64,000 bases of DNA from JBJGXI01 sp045635475 (GCF_045635475.1 NZ_JBJGXI010000017.1:27414-91413), one strand, 5' to 3'; counted from the first letter of the stretch, positions 26,480 to 36,253 are shown. Program-made: numbers and translations. The notes: a model not told the origin generated them from the letters alone.

Positions 26480-26762
26480 TATATTTCAAATATGAAATAA
26501 CAAAAATAGATAAGAGCCTTAGTTTATTATAAATTTACCATAAATGAGCAGAAATGTGGATGCTTTGTTGAGGTAATATTTGAATATGGGACGTTTGATG
26601 AGGTTACATTTCTCACATAAAAAGTGTAACAACACGCCCTAAAGAAGAGTATCACCAATCAACTGGAGAGATTGTATCATTTTTTTATTACGAGATAATT
26701 AATTTGTAAATATGGAAGCAAATTACATGCAATATACTTTAAAAAAGCAGGGAGATTTTACT

Positions 26763-28203
26763 ATGGAATATGTTAAACATTATCAACTTATAAAATTAAA
26801 TTCACATACTGAAGAATACACGTTGGTCGTTTATCTCGCTGATCATGCGTCAGAATTTGCGGATGAACTAGGCACTCTCCCAAAAACTAAAAATAACCTG
26901 ACTACAACAGTTAAACAAATTTTGAAGGAGCGTTATCCAAATATTAAAATTATGATTAGCGGCGTCGCGATCACGACGATTCCTATAATGGCTAATACGA
27001 CAAACGCGCACGCTGCTGAATCTAACGTCACAACTTCTCCAGTTACAGAGAATTCCTTTTATTATAATGTAGTTTCTGGTGATTCGCTTTGGGCCATTTC
27101 GCAAAAATTTATTACTTCGATCGATCTCATAAGACGAGCTAATAATTTGATGACAGATTCTTTACAATTAAACTAGCAATTGATTATTCCACAAGCCTTA
27201 CACACAGTAAAAACCGGTGATTATTTAACCGTACTCGCAAGGGATTATAATGTGTCGGTAGATGGTATTAAACAAGCAAATGGGTTAAAAACTGATTCAA
27301 CAAAACTCGGGCAAACGTTGATTATTACCGCTTTTATTCAATCTAATCAATCATTACCAACAGCTCCTAAGCCAGAAGCACAACCAAGTAGTTATATCGC
27401 TGCATCTGGAGATAGTTTATCCGTCATAGCCAAGCGTATGATACGACTGTAGAAGCATTAAAACGTACAAATCACTTAGCGTCCGATTTCATATACATAG
27501 GTCAAAGTTTAACACTTCCAATTGACAAAAAGACAACTTCCAGCGCAAATTCTAATACTTATACCGTGGTTACCTGGAGATAATTTATCTGCCATAGCCA
27601 AACAATTCGAAACAACTGTAGCAGCGATACAATCAGCCAATGGCATATTCTCGGATTTTCTAAGTATTGGACAAGTTTTAACAATACCGACCGCGCTGTC
27701 ACGCGAATCTGTGGAGGAAGAGCAAAAGACATTTGTTTATTCTGCTCGTTCAGGTGACAGTTTATCTGTGATTGCAAAAAGATTTGATGTTACTGTTGAC
27801 AGAATACGTACAGGTAATCAGTTAAAATCAGACGTTATACAAGTAGGACAAGCATTGACGATTCCCTTTGGAGAGAATACACCAACTGAAACAGAAAAAA
27901 ATACAACTACTTTTGCTAATCATACAATTAAGTCAGGCGATAATATATGGGACTTGAGCATTCGCTATGGTATTCCACAGCAAGAATTATTCCGTACTAA
28001 TAATTTGACTAGAAATTCAAATTTGTCGATTGGTCAAACATTAAAGATTCCTGTTCACAATATTGCAGTCAATACCGTTACAAGTGAAAACCACGGTAAA
28101 TATCTCGACTGGTGGACTGAAGCACAATATGTGTTTATAATCGGTAAAACAGCTAAAGTTACCGATATCGTAACGGGAAAGAGTTTTACAATTAAACGTA
28201 AGC
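26763..28203 (+). pseudogene. Multi-LysM cell-wall protein, broken
   Basis: From ATG 26763 (AGGGAG upstream) the reading covers an N-terminal region with a membrane-like stretch and six LysM repeats, each with the SGDSL...G.L.IP pattern. Lesions: (1) TAG at 27174-27176 inside the first LysM, after which the same frame goes on QLIIPQALHTVKTGDYL; (2) a one-base deletion near 27437 in the third repeat (AKR then YDTTVEALKRTN in another frame); (3) a one-base insertion near 27575 that restores the first frame (GDNLSAIAKQF); (4) loss of the 3' end at about 28200, where the conserved tail GKYLDWWTEAQYVFIIGKTA ... TGKSFTIKR stops and kinase sequence begins. Intact relatives bind peptidoglycan. Certainly non-functional as one protein. 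Confidence 0.9.
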
Positions 28204-28211
28204 TATTAGTT

Positions 28212-29465
28212 TTACCTTACCTTTCTATAATTTCCCTCAACCACAGGCAACAAGATAGTAACGGTCGTCCCTATCCCTTCTTCACTAGTAAATTCCATAT
28301 GCCCTTGATGCTCTTCCATAATTTTAAAGCTGGCCATTAAGCCTAAGCCAGTTCCATCTTGCTTTGTAGTATGAAAGGCATTACCTAATAGGTTAAGGTT
28401 CTCTTTCGATATACCCTCTCCCTCATCAGTCACCGTAATTTTAATCTGGTTATCCATATGATGCTCAGCTTTAATGACTAAAGTACCACCTTGAGACATC
28501 GCTTCAATGCCATTTTTTATAATATTAATGAATACTTGTTTGATTTGGTGTGCGTTACATTCGATCATTGGGAGGTCATTGTCTATTTCCTTGGTAATGA
28601 CAACTTTATTTTCTGTATGATTATGTTTCATGATCGATTCTACATAATCTATTAGTTCTTTTATATCACTACGCTCAAACACTTTTTCCTTTGGTCTACC
28701 GATAACAAGTAGGTCATTTAGAATTGCACTTATGCGGTCTATTTCTTCTGTCATAATTTTAAAATATGTTGTTTCTTCTGGGTATTTGTCCTTCTGAAGT
28801 TGTGTGAAACCTTTGAGAGATGTAAGAGGATTTCTAACCTCATGGGTGATGGATGTAGCAATCTGCCCAACGATAGCAAGTTGTTCAGATTTTTGAAGTT
28901 CCTCACTTAATTTTAGCCGAGCCTGTAAATTGGAATAAAAGCGATTCAATAAAATGTATGCTAGTAAAGCTAATAAGCTGTACAAAACGATTGGTAACAA
29001 GACTTCCATATATTGAAATACTAATCCGAGAACAACATACTTACTTATGATCCCAATTAATGTATAGAAGAAAAATCTTTTATTTATAAACAGGATCGAA
29101 AATAAAATAAAAACTAATTCAACACCATTTCCTGATGCAAAACTATTCTGTGTACCAGAATAAATAATAAAATTGTTAAACAAATCAATAGCAATATAAC
29201 CGAATAGAAAGATATATTTTACTGCAAATACCTTTCCCTTCTTTATAATAACAATTGAAATAGGTACTAAGCATAGAAAAAGTATATAATACCAATATCC
29301 TAATCCTCTAAAAATTAAATCTTGCTGTTCACCATAAACCAACGGTGCTACGTAATAGTAAATCACATCAAAAGCGATTAAAAACAAATAAAATATTGAT
29401 AAAAAAAGCTTCAATCCTTTGATTTCTTCAGTAGCCAATAATTGAAAAACCCTTTCTTTCCTCAC
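28212..29465 (-). CDS. Sensor histidine kinase (sporulation-kinase-like)
   Basis: About 417 residues. Six hydrophobic helices (to about residue 180) without an obvious external domain, then the kinase core: H-box ITHEVRNPLTSLKGFTQLQ, N-box IIKNGIEAMSQGG, G1 DEGEGISKENL, and G2 GTGLGLMASFKIMEEHQG. This is the layout of Bacillus KinB/KinD-like kinases; no response regulator gene adjoins, as is usual for kinases feeding the Spo0 phosphorelay. I prefer GTG 29465, which has GGGAGGAG upstream, over ATG 29495. The C-terminus is apparently complete and lies against the truncated LysM pseudogene, so the rearrangement point is within about 10 bases of its stop. Confidence 0.88.
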   Translation of the reverse strand: MRKERVFQLLATEEIKGLKLFLSIFYLFLIAFDVIYYYVAPLVYGEQQDLIFRGLGYWYYILFLCLVPISIVIIKKGKVFAVKYIFLFGYIAIDLFNNFIIYSGTQNSFASGNGVELVFILFSILFINKRFFFYTLIGIISKYVVLGLVFQYMEVLLPIVLYSLLALLAYILLNRFYSNLQARLKLSEELQKSEQLAIVGQIATSITHEVRNPLTSLKGFTQLQKDKYPEETTYFKIMTEEIDRISAILNDLLVIGRPKEKVFERSDIKELIDYVESIMKHNHTENKVVITKEIDNDLPMIECNAHQIKQVFINIIKNGIEAMSQGGTLVIKAEHHMDNQIKITVTDEGEGISKENLNLLGNAFHTTKQDGTGLGLMASFKIMEEHQGHMEFTSEEGIGTTVTILLPVVEGNYRKVR

Positions 29466-29568
29466 TCCTAAAACTCCTCCCACAATCAAATGCATAAAAA
29501 TTCTATAAGTTTATCATATACCATACCGGGCAGAAAATGGCTACTTTTGTGATAATTCGTCGCACTTT

Positions 29569-29727
29569 GACTCTGTGTTTGTCTCGTTTGTCACATTCCT
29601 AATTCCTTTTATGTCTGTACTACTAGGTGTTATTGTATTAAAAGAACCTTTCAATCTTACATTTATCATAGGATTTTTGTTAATTATATGTAGTCTCGTA
29701 TTTATGTATTGGCAAACTTTAAAATAA
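29569..29727 (+). pseudogene. EamA/DMT transporter, detached C-terminal piece (inverted)
   Basis: Reading DSVFVSFVTFLIPFMSVLLG then VIVLKEPFNLTFIIGF and SLVFMYWQTLK to a TAA at 29725. This is the last two helices of an EamA permease, with no start and no upstream body on this strand. The matching body is on the opposite strand at 30065-30650. Confidence 0.8.
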
Positions 29728-29841
29728 AGGACAATAAACTAAAAAGCATAGACTGGTCAGTATAGAACAATAGTACCTACGGACAGAAATTAAAAAATTA
29801 CTGCCCTCTAAAGATTGTTGTTATTACTGAAAATAGCTAGT

Positions 29842-29946
29842 ATCCGACGTAGTACATAGGTGTTCACTGATTTTGCATGTGCACCACTCCGTCCCTATCA
29901 GAAAGCTTTCCACAGCGTCGGATTAGCGCTCATTAATACGTCGCAT
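29842..29946 (+). repeat. Repeat family B, copy 2 (short)
   Basis: ATCCGACGTAGT at the left and TACGTCGCAT at the right, about 105 bases. The outer flank TAGCTAGTATCCGACGTAGT nearly repeats the left flank of copy 1 (TAACTAGAATCCGACGTAGT), while the interior is different or heavily reduced. Confidence 0.65.
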
Positions 29947-30064
29947 TTTAGTAGTTTAATAAGTAACAAACTTTACGAATGGAGCCAAAATGTGCCAAAT
30001 GTTTTGAGGAATTACCGCCTAGAATTACTTGGCATTTTCATGAACAATCTCCGTCCATTTATAA

Positions 30065-30650
30065 CAACCTGATGATATTAGCTTATAGAAAATCACATAG
30101 CCGAGTCCTGAACTAAAACCACCTAAAATTAACATTGGAATGAAAATAGACGGCTAAAGGATCTTCACTCCTACCCCTGGTTCGATTACTAGCATAACTC
30201 CACCTGAAAATATAACTGCAATCAATAACGTATAGAAGCCTAATACAAAAGGAGATATATTCCCAAAATATTTTGACGTGTACACATTATTGAGACCATA
30301 AGAAAGAGTTACAATTAACATAATAGATAAGCATCATTAATATAAAAGTAAAAAATTGCTGCAAAGGAATTCATCACACCACTAACTGATGTATGTAAAT
30401 GCATTAAAGCATACGACACCATCGACCACGGAATTGCAGCCCCTAAGCTCTTAACTACAACAAACTTAAAGGTGATTGATCGCCTAATAGAAATCTTTAT
30501 CTTAATGATAAAAGGGATAATGAACAACAGTCCAAATAAACATCGAAAGAAAACGAGGCTAACCGGATATAAATGCTCTAATAAAATTTTTGTCCGTAGA
30601 AACGCTGATCCCCATAGGCAACTTAGTAAAATAAGCAATAGATTGTTCAT
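30065..30650 (-). pseudogene. EamA/DMT transporter, broken body
   Basis: Starts MNNLLLILLSCLWGSAFLRT and runs through the first EamA domain to about 30355 (SGVMNSFAAIF). There it jumps, by an internal loss of perhaps 60 codons and a frame change, to LIVTLSYGLNNVYTSKYFGN, YTLLIAVIFSGGVMLVIEPG, a stop, then PMLILGGFSSGLGYVIFYKL. It ends abruptly; the missing last helices are at 29569-29727 on the other strand. EamA proteins are inner-membrane metabolite exporters. The gene is dead. Confidence 0.85.
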
Positions 30651-30820
30651 TCCATGAATTATCCTCTTCTTTGAAATTAGTAAACTAATACTAGATATAG
30701 TATTGCTTAATCTTATCAACGCAAATTGAATATCGCTACAATCAAACCCCATGGATTAACAATCTGTATCATATGATACCGAGGAAGATACTGGCACTAA
30801 CCGCAATTTTCATAAAAAAA

Positions 30821-30847
30821 GAGCAAGTATCTAAAAGAAACCTGCTC
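30821..30847 (-). terminator. Terminator of the GGDEF/EAL gene
   Basis: Minus strand GAGCA ... TGCTC followed by TTTTTTTATG, nine bases after the stop. Short stem but a strong T run. Confidence 0.65.
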
Positions 30848-30855
30848 AATCAATC

Positions 30856-33081
30856 CTATTTAACTTGATTCAAGAGAAATCGCTCTAATTCGTCTGCAGG
30901 TAAAGGCTTACTATAATAATAGCCTTGGCCTATCTGACAAGAATTTTTGTATAAGAATTTTACTTGTTCCTCCGTTTCTATACCTTCAGCAATGATGTTG
31001 AAATTAAGATTTTGTCCCATATCTATAATTGCTTTTACAATCGAACCTTGATTGTTAAAATTACCAATATCATCAACGAATGACTTATCGATTTTTAACG
31101 TATCAATCGGAAGGTACCTCAGTTTACTTAATGAAGAATAGCCTGTCCCGAAATCATCGATTGAAATACCTATCCCCATTTTTTGTAACGCATATAGCAC
31201 GCCAATCGAACACTCATCGTCCTGCATAATACTCTCTGTAATTTCCAATTCTAAACGATTCGGTGGAATGCCTACCTCATCAATTATAGACTTTATATCT
31301 TCTACAATCGCAGTATCTTGTATTTGCCTTACAGATAAATTAACAGCAATGGGCAAAATTCCGACCTGACTGTTTTCCCATTGTTTACTTTGTTCACATG
31401 CTTTTTTGATGACCCATTTCCCAATTGGGATAATTAAGCCTGACTCTTCTGCTAATGGAATAAACTCAGTAGGTGAAATTGTTCCTAAATCTTTGTGATT
31501 CCAACGAAGTAACGCTTCAACCCCCGGTACTTTTCCTGTTTCTAAATTAACTTTCGGCTGATAATGTAACGTTAGCTCATTGAGTTCTATTGCTCTCCGC
31601 AAACCATCTTCGAGTTCTACCTTTCGATACGCAATTTCGTCTAACAATGGGTCATAAAACTGATAATTGTTTTTTCCACGTTCTTTTGCTAAGTACATTG
31701 CAGTATCCGCATGCTTTATTAACGTATCCTGATCATCACCATCTATGGGATACATGCTTATCCCTATGCTAGGCGTAACGAAATAATCGTTTTCACCTAT
31801 TGATAACGGTTTAGTGAACACTTGCAGGATGCGTTCTGCTATCTTAACCACTTCGTCTTTATTTGTATTGTCGACGAGGATAATAAATTCATCTCCACCT
31901 TGTCGGAAAACTTCTCCATCTTCTGCCAGGACATTTTTCAGTTGAATAGCCACTTGTTTCAAAATCATGTCCCCAGTTGAGTGTCCTTTTGTGTCATTTA
32001 TAGTTTTAAAGCGATCCAAATCTAAGAATAAAATAGCAAAGGATTTATTCGCTTCGTTCTTTAGTATGTTTCCTAATTCTTGTTTAAATTTATTTCGATT
32101 CGGAATACCCGTCAATGAATCATAATAAGCCATTTGATGAATGATTCGTTCAGATTTTTTTCGCTCTGTAATATCTCGCCCGACTAACTGAAATGCTGAT
32201 CTTCCTTCATATAGAATCGACCGCAATGAAATCTCAATATCAATTAATTTCCCATCCAAAGATGAAAAGCTAGCTTCTAAGCGAACTGTATTATTCGTTT
32301 GGCTTGTGAAGCTTCCTACCCTCTTCAACGCCCGTATAACGTCTATTTTGTTAGCAAATCGAAAAAGACTCATACCAACTACATCACAAGGGTTGTTTGC
32401 GCCTAATACTTTACTTCCAGATTCATTAATATAAGAAAACCTATAATCCGTGATAACTGCAATAATATCTGGGGACATCTCAACGAGATTACGATATTGA
32501 TCTTCACTTTCCTTGCGCTCTGTAATATCAAACAAAACACTTGAAAAATATACAAGATGACCGTTCTTATCCAAAGTAGGAAACCCTCGATCTTGGATCC
32601 AACGCACTTGTCCATCTGGCTTTATTATCCGATATACACTTGTAAAAGGTTCACCTTTAATAAAATTCTTCTCTCTCTCTTTTAAAACATGCAAGTCTTC
32701 AGGATTAATAACTTTCTTCCATAACAACTTATCTTGGTAAAAATCATCTAATTTGTAACCATATAACTTTTCAATTCCCGGTGTGATTAATAATTGATCG
32801 TTCACTAAATCATGTGACCAAATTGCCACATCTAATGTGTCAAAAATACTATTTAAATTCTTTGTACTATTTTTCAGTTCTCTATTTGCAGTAAAGGTTC
32901 TTCTTAATAATACATACAACAAGATAAAGGTTATAATGATTAAGGTAGCTTGTATAAATAAAAACATAATATTTTTCGCAGGAAAAAATATCGACAAAAG
33001 TAGATCTAAACATTCGACGATGAAAACGAGGAAAAAAATTCTTAAGAATGTATGTCTGTTAATTTTTTTTGTTGTGAACAT
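30856..33081 (-). CDS. PAS-PAS-GGDEF-EAL cyclic di-GMP protein
   Basis: 741 residues from ATG 33081 (TTGGAG upstream; a TTG five codons earlier is less likely). Two membrane helices (about 10-30 and 38-58), two PAS/PAC domains (about 75-195 and 195-310), GGDEF (about 315-475, with FRQGGDEFIILVD intact and DSLTGIPNRNKFKQ), and EAL (about 485-735, VEALLRWNHKDLG, LEITESIMQD, SIDDFGTGYSSL, KIDKSFVDD). Both catalytic signatures are complete, so it could make and break cyclic di-GMP; many such proteins act mainly as phosphodiesterases. It is monocistronic. Confidence 0.95.
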   Translation of the reverse strand: MFTTKKINRHTFLRIFFLVFIVECLDLLLSIFFPAKNIMFLFIQATLIIITFILLYVLLRRTFTANRELKNSTKNLNSIFDTLDVAIWSHDLVNDQLLITPGIEKLYGYKLDDFYQDKLLWKKVINPEDLHVLKEREKNFIKGEPFTSVYRIIKPDGQVRWIQDRGFPTLDKNGHLVYFSSVLFDITERKESEDQYRNLVEMSPDIIAVITDYRFSYINESGSKVLGANNPCDVVGMSLFRFANKIDVIRALKRVGSFTSQTNNTVRLEASFSSLDGKLIDIEISLRSILYEGRSAFQLVGRDITERKKSERIIHQMAYYDSLTGIPNRNKFKQELGNILKNEANKSFAILFLDLDRFKTINDTKGHSTGDMILKQVAIQLKNVLAEDGEVFRQGGDEFIILVDNTNKDEVVKIAERILQVFTKPLSIGENDYFVTPSIGISMYPIDGDDQDTLIKHADTAMYLAKERGKNNYQFYDPLLDEIAYRKVELEDGLRRAIELNELTLHYQPKVNLETGKVPGVEALLRWNHKDLGTISPTEFIPLAEESGLIIPIGKWVIKKACEQSKQWENSQVGILPIAVNLSVRQIQDTAIVEDIKSIIDEVGIPPNRLELEITESIMQDDECSIGVLYALQKMGIGISIDDFGTGYSSLSKLRYLPIDTLKIDKSFVDDIGNFNNQGSIVKAIIDMGQNLNFNIIAEGIETEEQVKFLYKNSCQIGQGYYYSKPLPADELERFLLNQVK

Positions 33082-33355
33082 ATGATTGAACTCCAATGAC
33101 GTTGTAATAGGTTAATTTCTAGTCGTTATTAACAATTCCCTAAGCGTTCCATAATCAAACTAAATGTATGTATTCGTTATCACTTTAGCTTTTCCATTAT
33201 CATACAGGATTAAATTACCAAACTCAATAAGGGAGAAAGTGATGGAGGTGAAAATGTCAGGAATTGTCTTCATTACGAGACTAGAAATAAACTTTTCCTT
33301 TTCATTTTATGATAAAATGAGGGATGCTATAGTCTTAGTTGGACGGTGCTTATCT

Positions 33356-34078
33356 ATGAATGAAACTAATAAGCTTAAAGAAGTAGAGTTATATAAACCG
33401 ATACAAGCTCATCTTGTCCGGGAAGGTTATGAAGTTTATGGTGAAGTAAACGATTGCGATCTGGTCGCTAAAAAAGGTCCAGAGTTAGTCATTATCGAAT
33501 TAAAGCTTAACTTAACTGTCGACCTTCTCATCCAAGCAACAAAACGACAAAAGATGTCCGAGGTTGTATATATTGCGATACCAAAGCCTAAGAAGCACAA
33601 CCCTCGCTCAAGACGGTGGCGAGATCTTAGTCATCTAGTCAGAAGGTTAGAATTAGGACTTATTTTCGTATCATTTAGTGGAAGAGGAAATCAAATCGAA
33701 ATTGTGATACCACCGACGCCTTTTAACCGCTTGAAAAGTCTAAGTCAAAACAACCGTAAACGCCAAGCACTATTAAAAGAAATGGCTGGACGGAGTGCTG
33801 ACTACAATATTGGCGGTTCTAGTCAAACACAGATTATGACTGCTTACCGTGAAAATTGTATTCAAATCGCCACATTTCTTATGCAAGCAGGAGAACTTTC
33901 ACCAAAGGCATTAATAGATATGGGGACAGGTAAAAAAACACAATCAATTCTCTCCAAAAACTTTTACGGTTGGTTCACCAAGGTTAAGCGTGGTGTTTAT
34001 TGTATAAGTGATAAAGGCGAGCGGGAATTGAAGCAGTATGCAGAAGTATTAGAATATTATCGTGAGTGGAAAAAATGA
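33356..34078 (+). CDS. DUF2161 family, putative PD-(D/E)XK-type nuclease fold
   Basis: 240 residues from ATG 33356. The N-terminal part fits DUF2161: LYKPIQAHLVREGYEVYGEV, NDCDLVAKKGPELVIIELKL (a D...ExK arrangement as in PD-(D/E)XK enzymes), and VYIAIPKPKKHNPRSRRWRD. The C-terminal 90 residues are a winged-helix-like part (GELSPKALIDMGTGKKTQSI). Function is not established; the ExK triad suggests nucleic-acid cutting or binding. Longer starts exist (ATG 33242 with AAGGGAG upstream), so the true N-terminus is uncertain. It stands alone and is followed by a hairpin. Confidence 0.75.
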   Translation: MNETNKLKEVELYKPIQAHLVREGYEVYGEVNDCDLVAKKGPELVIIELKLNLTVDLLIQATKRQKMSEVVYIAIPKPKKHNPRSRRWRDLSHLVRRLELGLIFVSFSGRGNQIEIVIPPTPFNRLKSLSQNNRKRQALLKEMAGRSADYNIGGSSQTQIMTAYRENCIQIATFLMQAGELSPKALIDMGTGKKTQSILSKNFYGWFTKVKRGVYCISDKGERELKQYAEVLEYYREWKK

Positions 34079-34089
34079 ATAATTTTTAA

Positions 34090-34126
34090 AAGCCAGAAAC
34101 AACATTATAAAAATTGCTTCTGGCTT
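34090..34126. terminator. Terminator between convergent DUF2161 and mscL
   Basis: AAGCCAGAA ... TTCTGGCTT with a 19-base loop; T-rich flank on the minus strand (TTTAAAAATT). Confidence 0.65.
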
Positions 34127-34182
34127 AAAAGCAATTAATCACAAATAATTTGAAAAAGTCTGGAACAAATTATCAAACTAGT

Positions 34183-34620
34183 TTACTTCGCCTTCAGTTT
34201 TATAATTGTTTGTTTCGAGTCATTCCCTTTTTCACTTTCGATTTGCTCTTTACGTTTTAAAATATCTCGGATCTCTGTTAATAGTTCTACATCGTTCGGA
34301 GGAGCCTTTTGTTGAAGATTTTCTTCGCTCTTCTTCCGATGGTATTTATTAAAAACCTTAATAATCGTAAAAATCACAATCGATATAAGAAGGAAATCAA
34401 CAGTCGTTTGAATGAAATTCCCATAGGAGACTACCACACTTCCCATCGTTATATGAAGACTTTCGAAATTAATTCCACCTACTAATATCCCAATTATGGG
34501 CATAATCATATCTTCTACAAGAGAGTCAACAATCTTACCAAAAGCTGCGCCAATAATAACCGCTATCGCTAAATCCAGAACATTTCCCCTAGAGATAAAT
34601 TCTTTGAACTCTGACCACAT
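34183..34620 (-). CDS. mscL: Large-conductance mechanosensitive channel
   Basis: 145 residues. N-terminal amphipathic helix and pore helix are canonical (MWSEFKEFISRGNVLDLAIA, then VIIGAAFGKIVDSLVEDMIM), followed by a loop and TM2 (TVDFLLISIVIFTIIKVFNK) and the charged cytoplasmic helix. It opens under membrane tension to save cells from hypo-osmotic shock, fitting a halotolerant host. ATG 34620 is chosen because GAGGTG lies a few bases upstream; the ATG seven codons earlier precedes that binding site. Confidence 0.97.
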   Translation of the reverse strand: MWSEFKEFISRGNVLDLAIAVIIGAAFGKIVDSLVEDMIMPIIGILVGGINFESLHITMGSVVVSYGNFIQTTVDFLLISIVIFTIIKVFNKYHRKKSEENLQQKAPPNDVELLTEIRDILKRKEQIESEKGNDSKQTIIKLKAK

Positions 34621-34777
34621 CATGCACCTCACATTTTGCATTTTCTTAAAATTATGCGAACAGCACTAGATTATGCAGACTGGCTATCGGTTTAATATTG
34701 AAAAAATTATTTAGTCTCTTTCATAATGCTGATATTCTAGTCATATCCACAAATAGTTCTATCAAGTACCATAAAAA

Positions 34778-34803
34778 ATACAGGAGGAATGTCCCCCTGT
34801 ATT
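34778..34803 (-). terminator. Terminator of the small basic gene at 34814
   Basis: Minus strand AATACAGG-GGGAC-...-CCTGTATT followed by TTTTATGG; also T-rich on the plus side. It starts ten bases after the stop. Confidence 0.8.
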
Positions 34804-34813
34804 TTTATTTTGA

Positions 34814-34945
34814 TTAAGTACGTTTTTGCTTCTTTCTTGAAGAATCAGCCTTCACTTTCCCAGTTTCTTTTCTTGTTGTTCCTTGCCCTTCAGTTTCTGA
34901 TGAGTTCAAACCTATAGTTGATGGATTTGCTTTTCTTTCTGCCAC
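34814..34945 (-). CDS. Small basic protein, 43 residues
   Basis: GTG 34945 follows GGAGGTGAT at ideal spacing. The product begins VAERKANPSTIGLNSSETEG and ends SSRKKQKRT. It is hydrophilic and strongly basic, with a style close to small acid-soluble spore proteins of the SspO/SspP class, but the family signature is not certain. Own terminator right behind it. Confidence 0.65.
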   Translation of the reverse strand: MAERKANPSTIGLNSSETEGQGTTRKETGKVKADSSRKKQKRT

Positions 34946-35075
34946 TGTAATCACCTCCGCTTTTATTGTTCCTAGAAACAACTTCAGATATGTACAGCAG
35001 ATTCTTTAGTCATTTGATTCGACCCTGTACGGAATAGTAACAACAAATATCTCAGAATCCTGATTCCAGAAACAA

Positions 35076-36170
35076 CTATTCTCCAAATGGCAGAGATTCC
35101 TGTTCATTCGTTGGTATTAAAAAAGCGTGCTGAGATGCTGTATGTAAATCACGCCAAATTTGGTTCAGGTTGTTGTGTTCCATAACGGCTTGCATGCCAA
35201 CATGTCTGAACAAGTTATTTGCACAAAAAACAGCTGTTGCTGCGCTCCGTTTTGAAATCGTTGAAAATTGTTCTTTCAACTTATCAGATAACTTATTCCC
35301 TTTTATATGCTCGCCCCACGCTTCTTCCACTACTGAATGAAAAGCTTGATTTGCCTTCTCCCAGCGTTGTTCTTCATTTATAAGTTTTTGTTTAAGAGAA
35401 GCAAAGCGATTTGTTGAACCTTGTTGCCAATTTTGTTTGTTGTTTTCTAACACAGATTCTACTTCTGTTAAGAAATGTTTACCAATACCAAGTGACACAG
35501 CTGCAAAGGATGCTTCTGAATATTGCACGAATGGAAAAGTATGGATCGTTGTACCCAAATCATTTTGACTTTCAAAAATAGAAAACACGTGATTTTCTGG
35601 AACAAATTGATTAACGATTTCAATACTATTGCTGCTTGTTCCCTTTAAGCCGAATGCATTCCAGTCTTCCTCCACATCAACTTGTTCAGGTTCAAGAGCA
35701 AAAGCAAGGATGTGATTTTCATCTCCTGTTTCACTTATCACATTACAGCTAACGGTGAATAGTGTTGCAAATTGTGAACCGCTGCAGTACAACCATTTAC
35801 CATTAATGATATAGCCATCTTTTACAGGCTGTGCTGTACCAGCAGGAAATCCACTTCCAGCAATGACAGCATTTTCAGGTGAATAAAAGGTTCTAGCAGT
35901 TTGCTCTGTCATATTTTGAGTAAACATACCTCCACCTGAACCGATCGTTACGAGCCAGCCAAAGTTGCTATCTGCATAAGAAGCCTCTTGGAAAGCACGA
36001 ATGGCACTCGGGAAATCTAACATTTTCCCTCCCAAAGCCTCAGGTATAATTAGTTTGAATAATTGATGTTCTAACATAAAAGTAAGCATCTTATCAGTAA
36101 CTCGTTTTGCTTGTTCACAGTTTTTATTTTCATTTCGTATAAACTGTATTTGTTGTTCTGTAAATAACAT
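35076..36170 (-). CDS. Acyl-CoA dehydrogenase-fold flavoprotein
   Basis: 364 residues with the acyl-CoA dehydrogenase layout: helical N-domain (FKLIIPEALGGKMLDFPSAI, SNFGWLVTIGSGGGMF), the beta middle domain (PVKDGYIINGKWLYCSGSQF, FGLKGTSSNSIEI), and helical C-domain (LFRHVGMQAVMEHNNLNQIW). The arrangement without a clear catalytic Glu, and the GTSSNSIE segment, recall DszC/HpaA-type flavin-dependent monooxygenases of the same fold, so it might be an oxygenase rather than a true dehydrogenase. No partner reductase or beta-oxidation gene is next to it. ATG 36170 gives a natural N-terminus. Confidence 0.82.
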   Translation of the reverse strand: MLFTEQQIQFIRNENKNCEQAKRVTDKMLTFMLEHQLFKLIIPEALGGKMLDFPSAIRAFQEASYADSNFGWLVTIGSGGGMFTQNMTEQTARTFYSPENAVIAGSGFPAGTAQPVKDGYIINGKWLYCSGSQFATLFTVSCNVISETGDENHILAFALEPEQVDVEEDWNAFGLKGTSSNSIEIVNQFVPENHVFSIFESQNDLGTTIHTFPFVQYSEASFAAVSLGIGKHFLTEVESVLENNKQNWQQGSTNRFASLKQKLINEEQRWEKANQAFHSVVEEAWGEHIKGNKLSDKLKEQFSTISKRSAATAVFCANNLFRHVGMQAVMEHNNLNQIWRDLHTASQHAFLIPTNEQESLPFGE

Positions 36171-36253
36171 ATTTAAAATTCCCCCTTTTCGTTTAAAATC
36201 AGGTAGTGTCAGGTACCTCAGTTCAATGTTATAATCTTACAAGGTGATTAAAA

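Noticed and set aside
26295..26495. 66-codon open frame on the plus strand
   Set aside because: Entirely inside and beyond repeat family B copy 1; no start signals or family match.
36205..36222. GTGTCAGGTACCT and a similar GTGCCAGGTACTG near 42915
   Set aside because: Short shared phrase only; no extended similarity between the two places, so not called a repeat.
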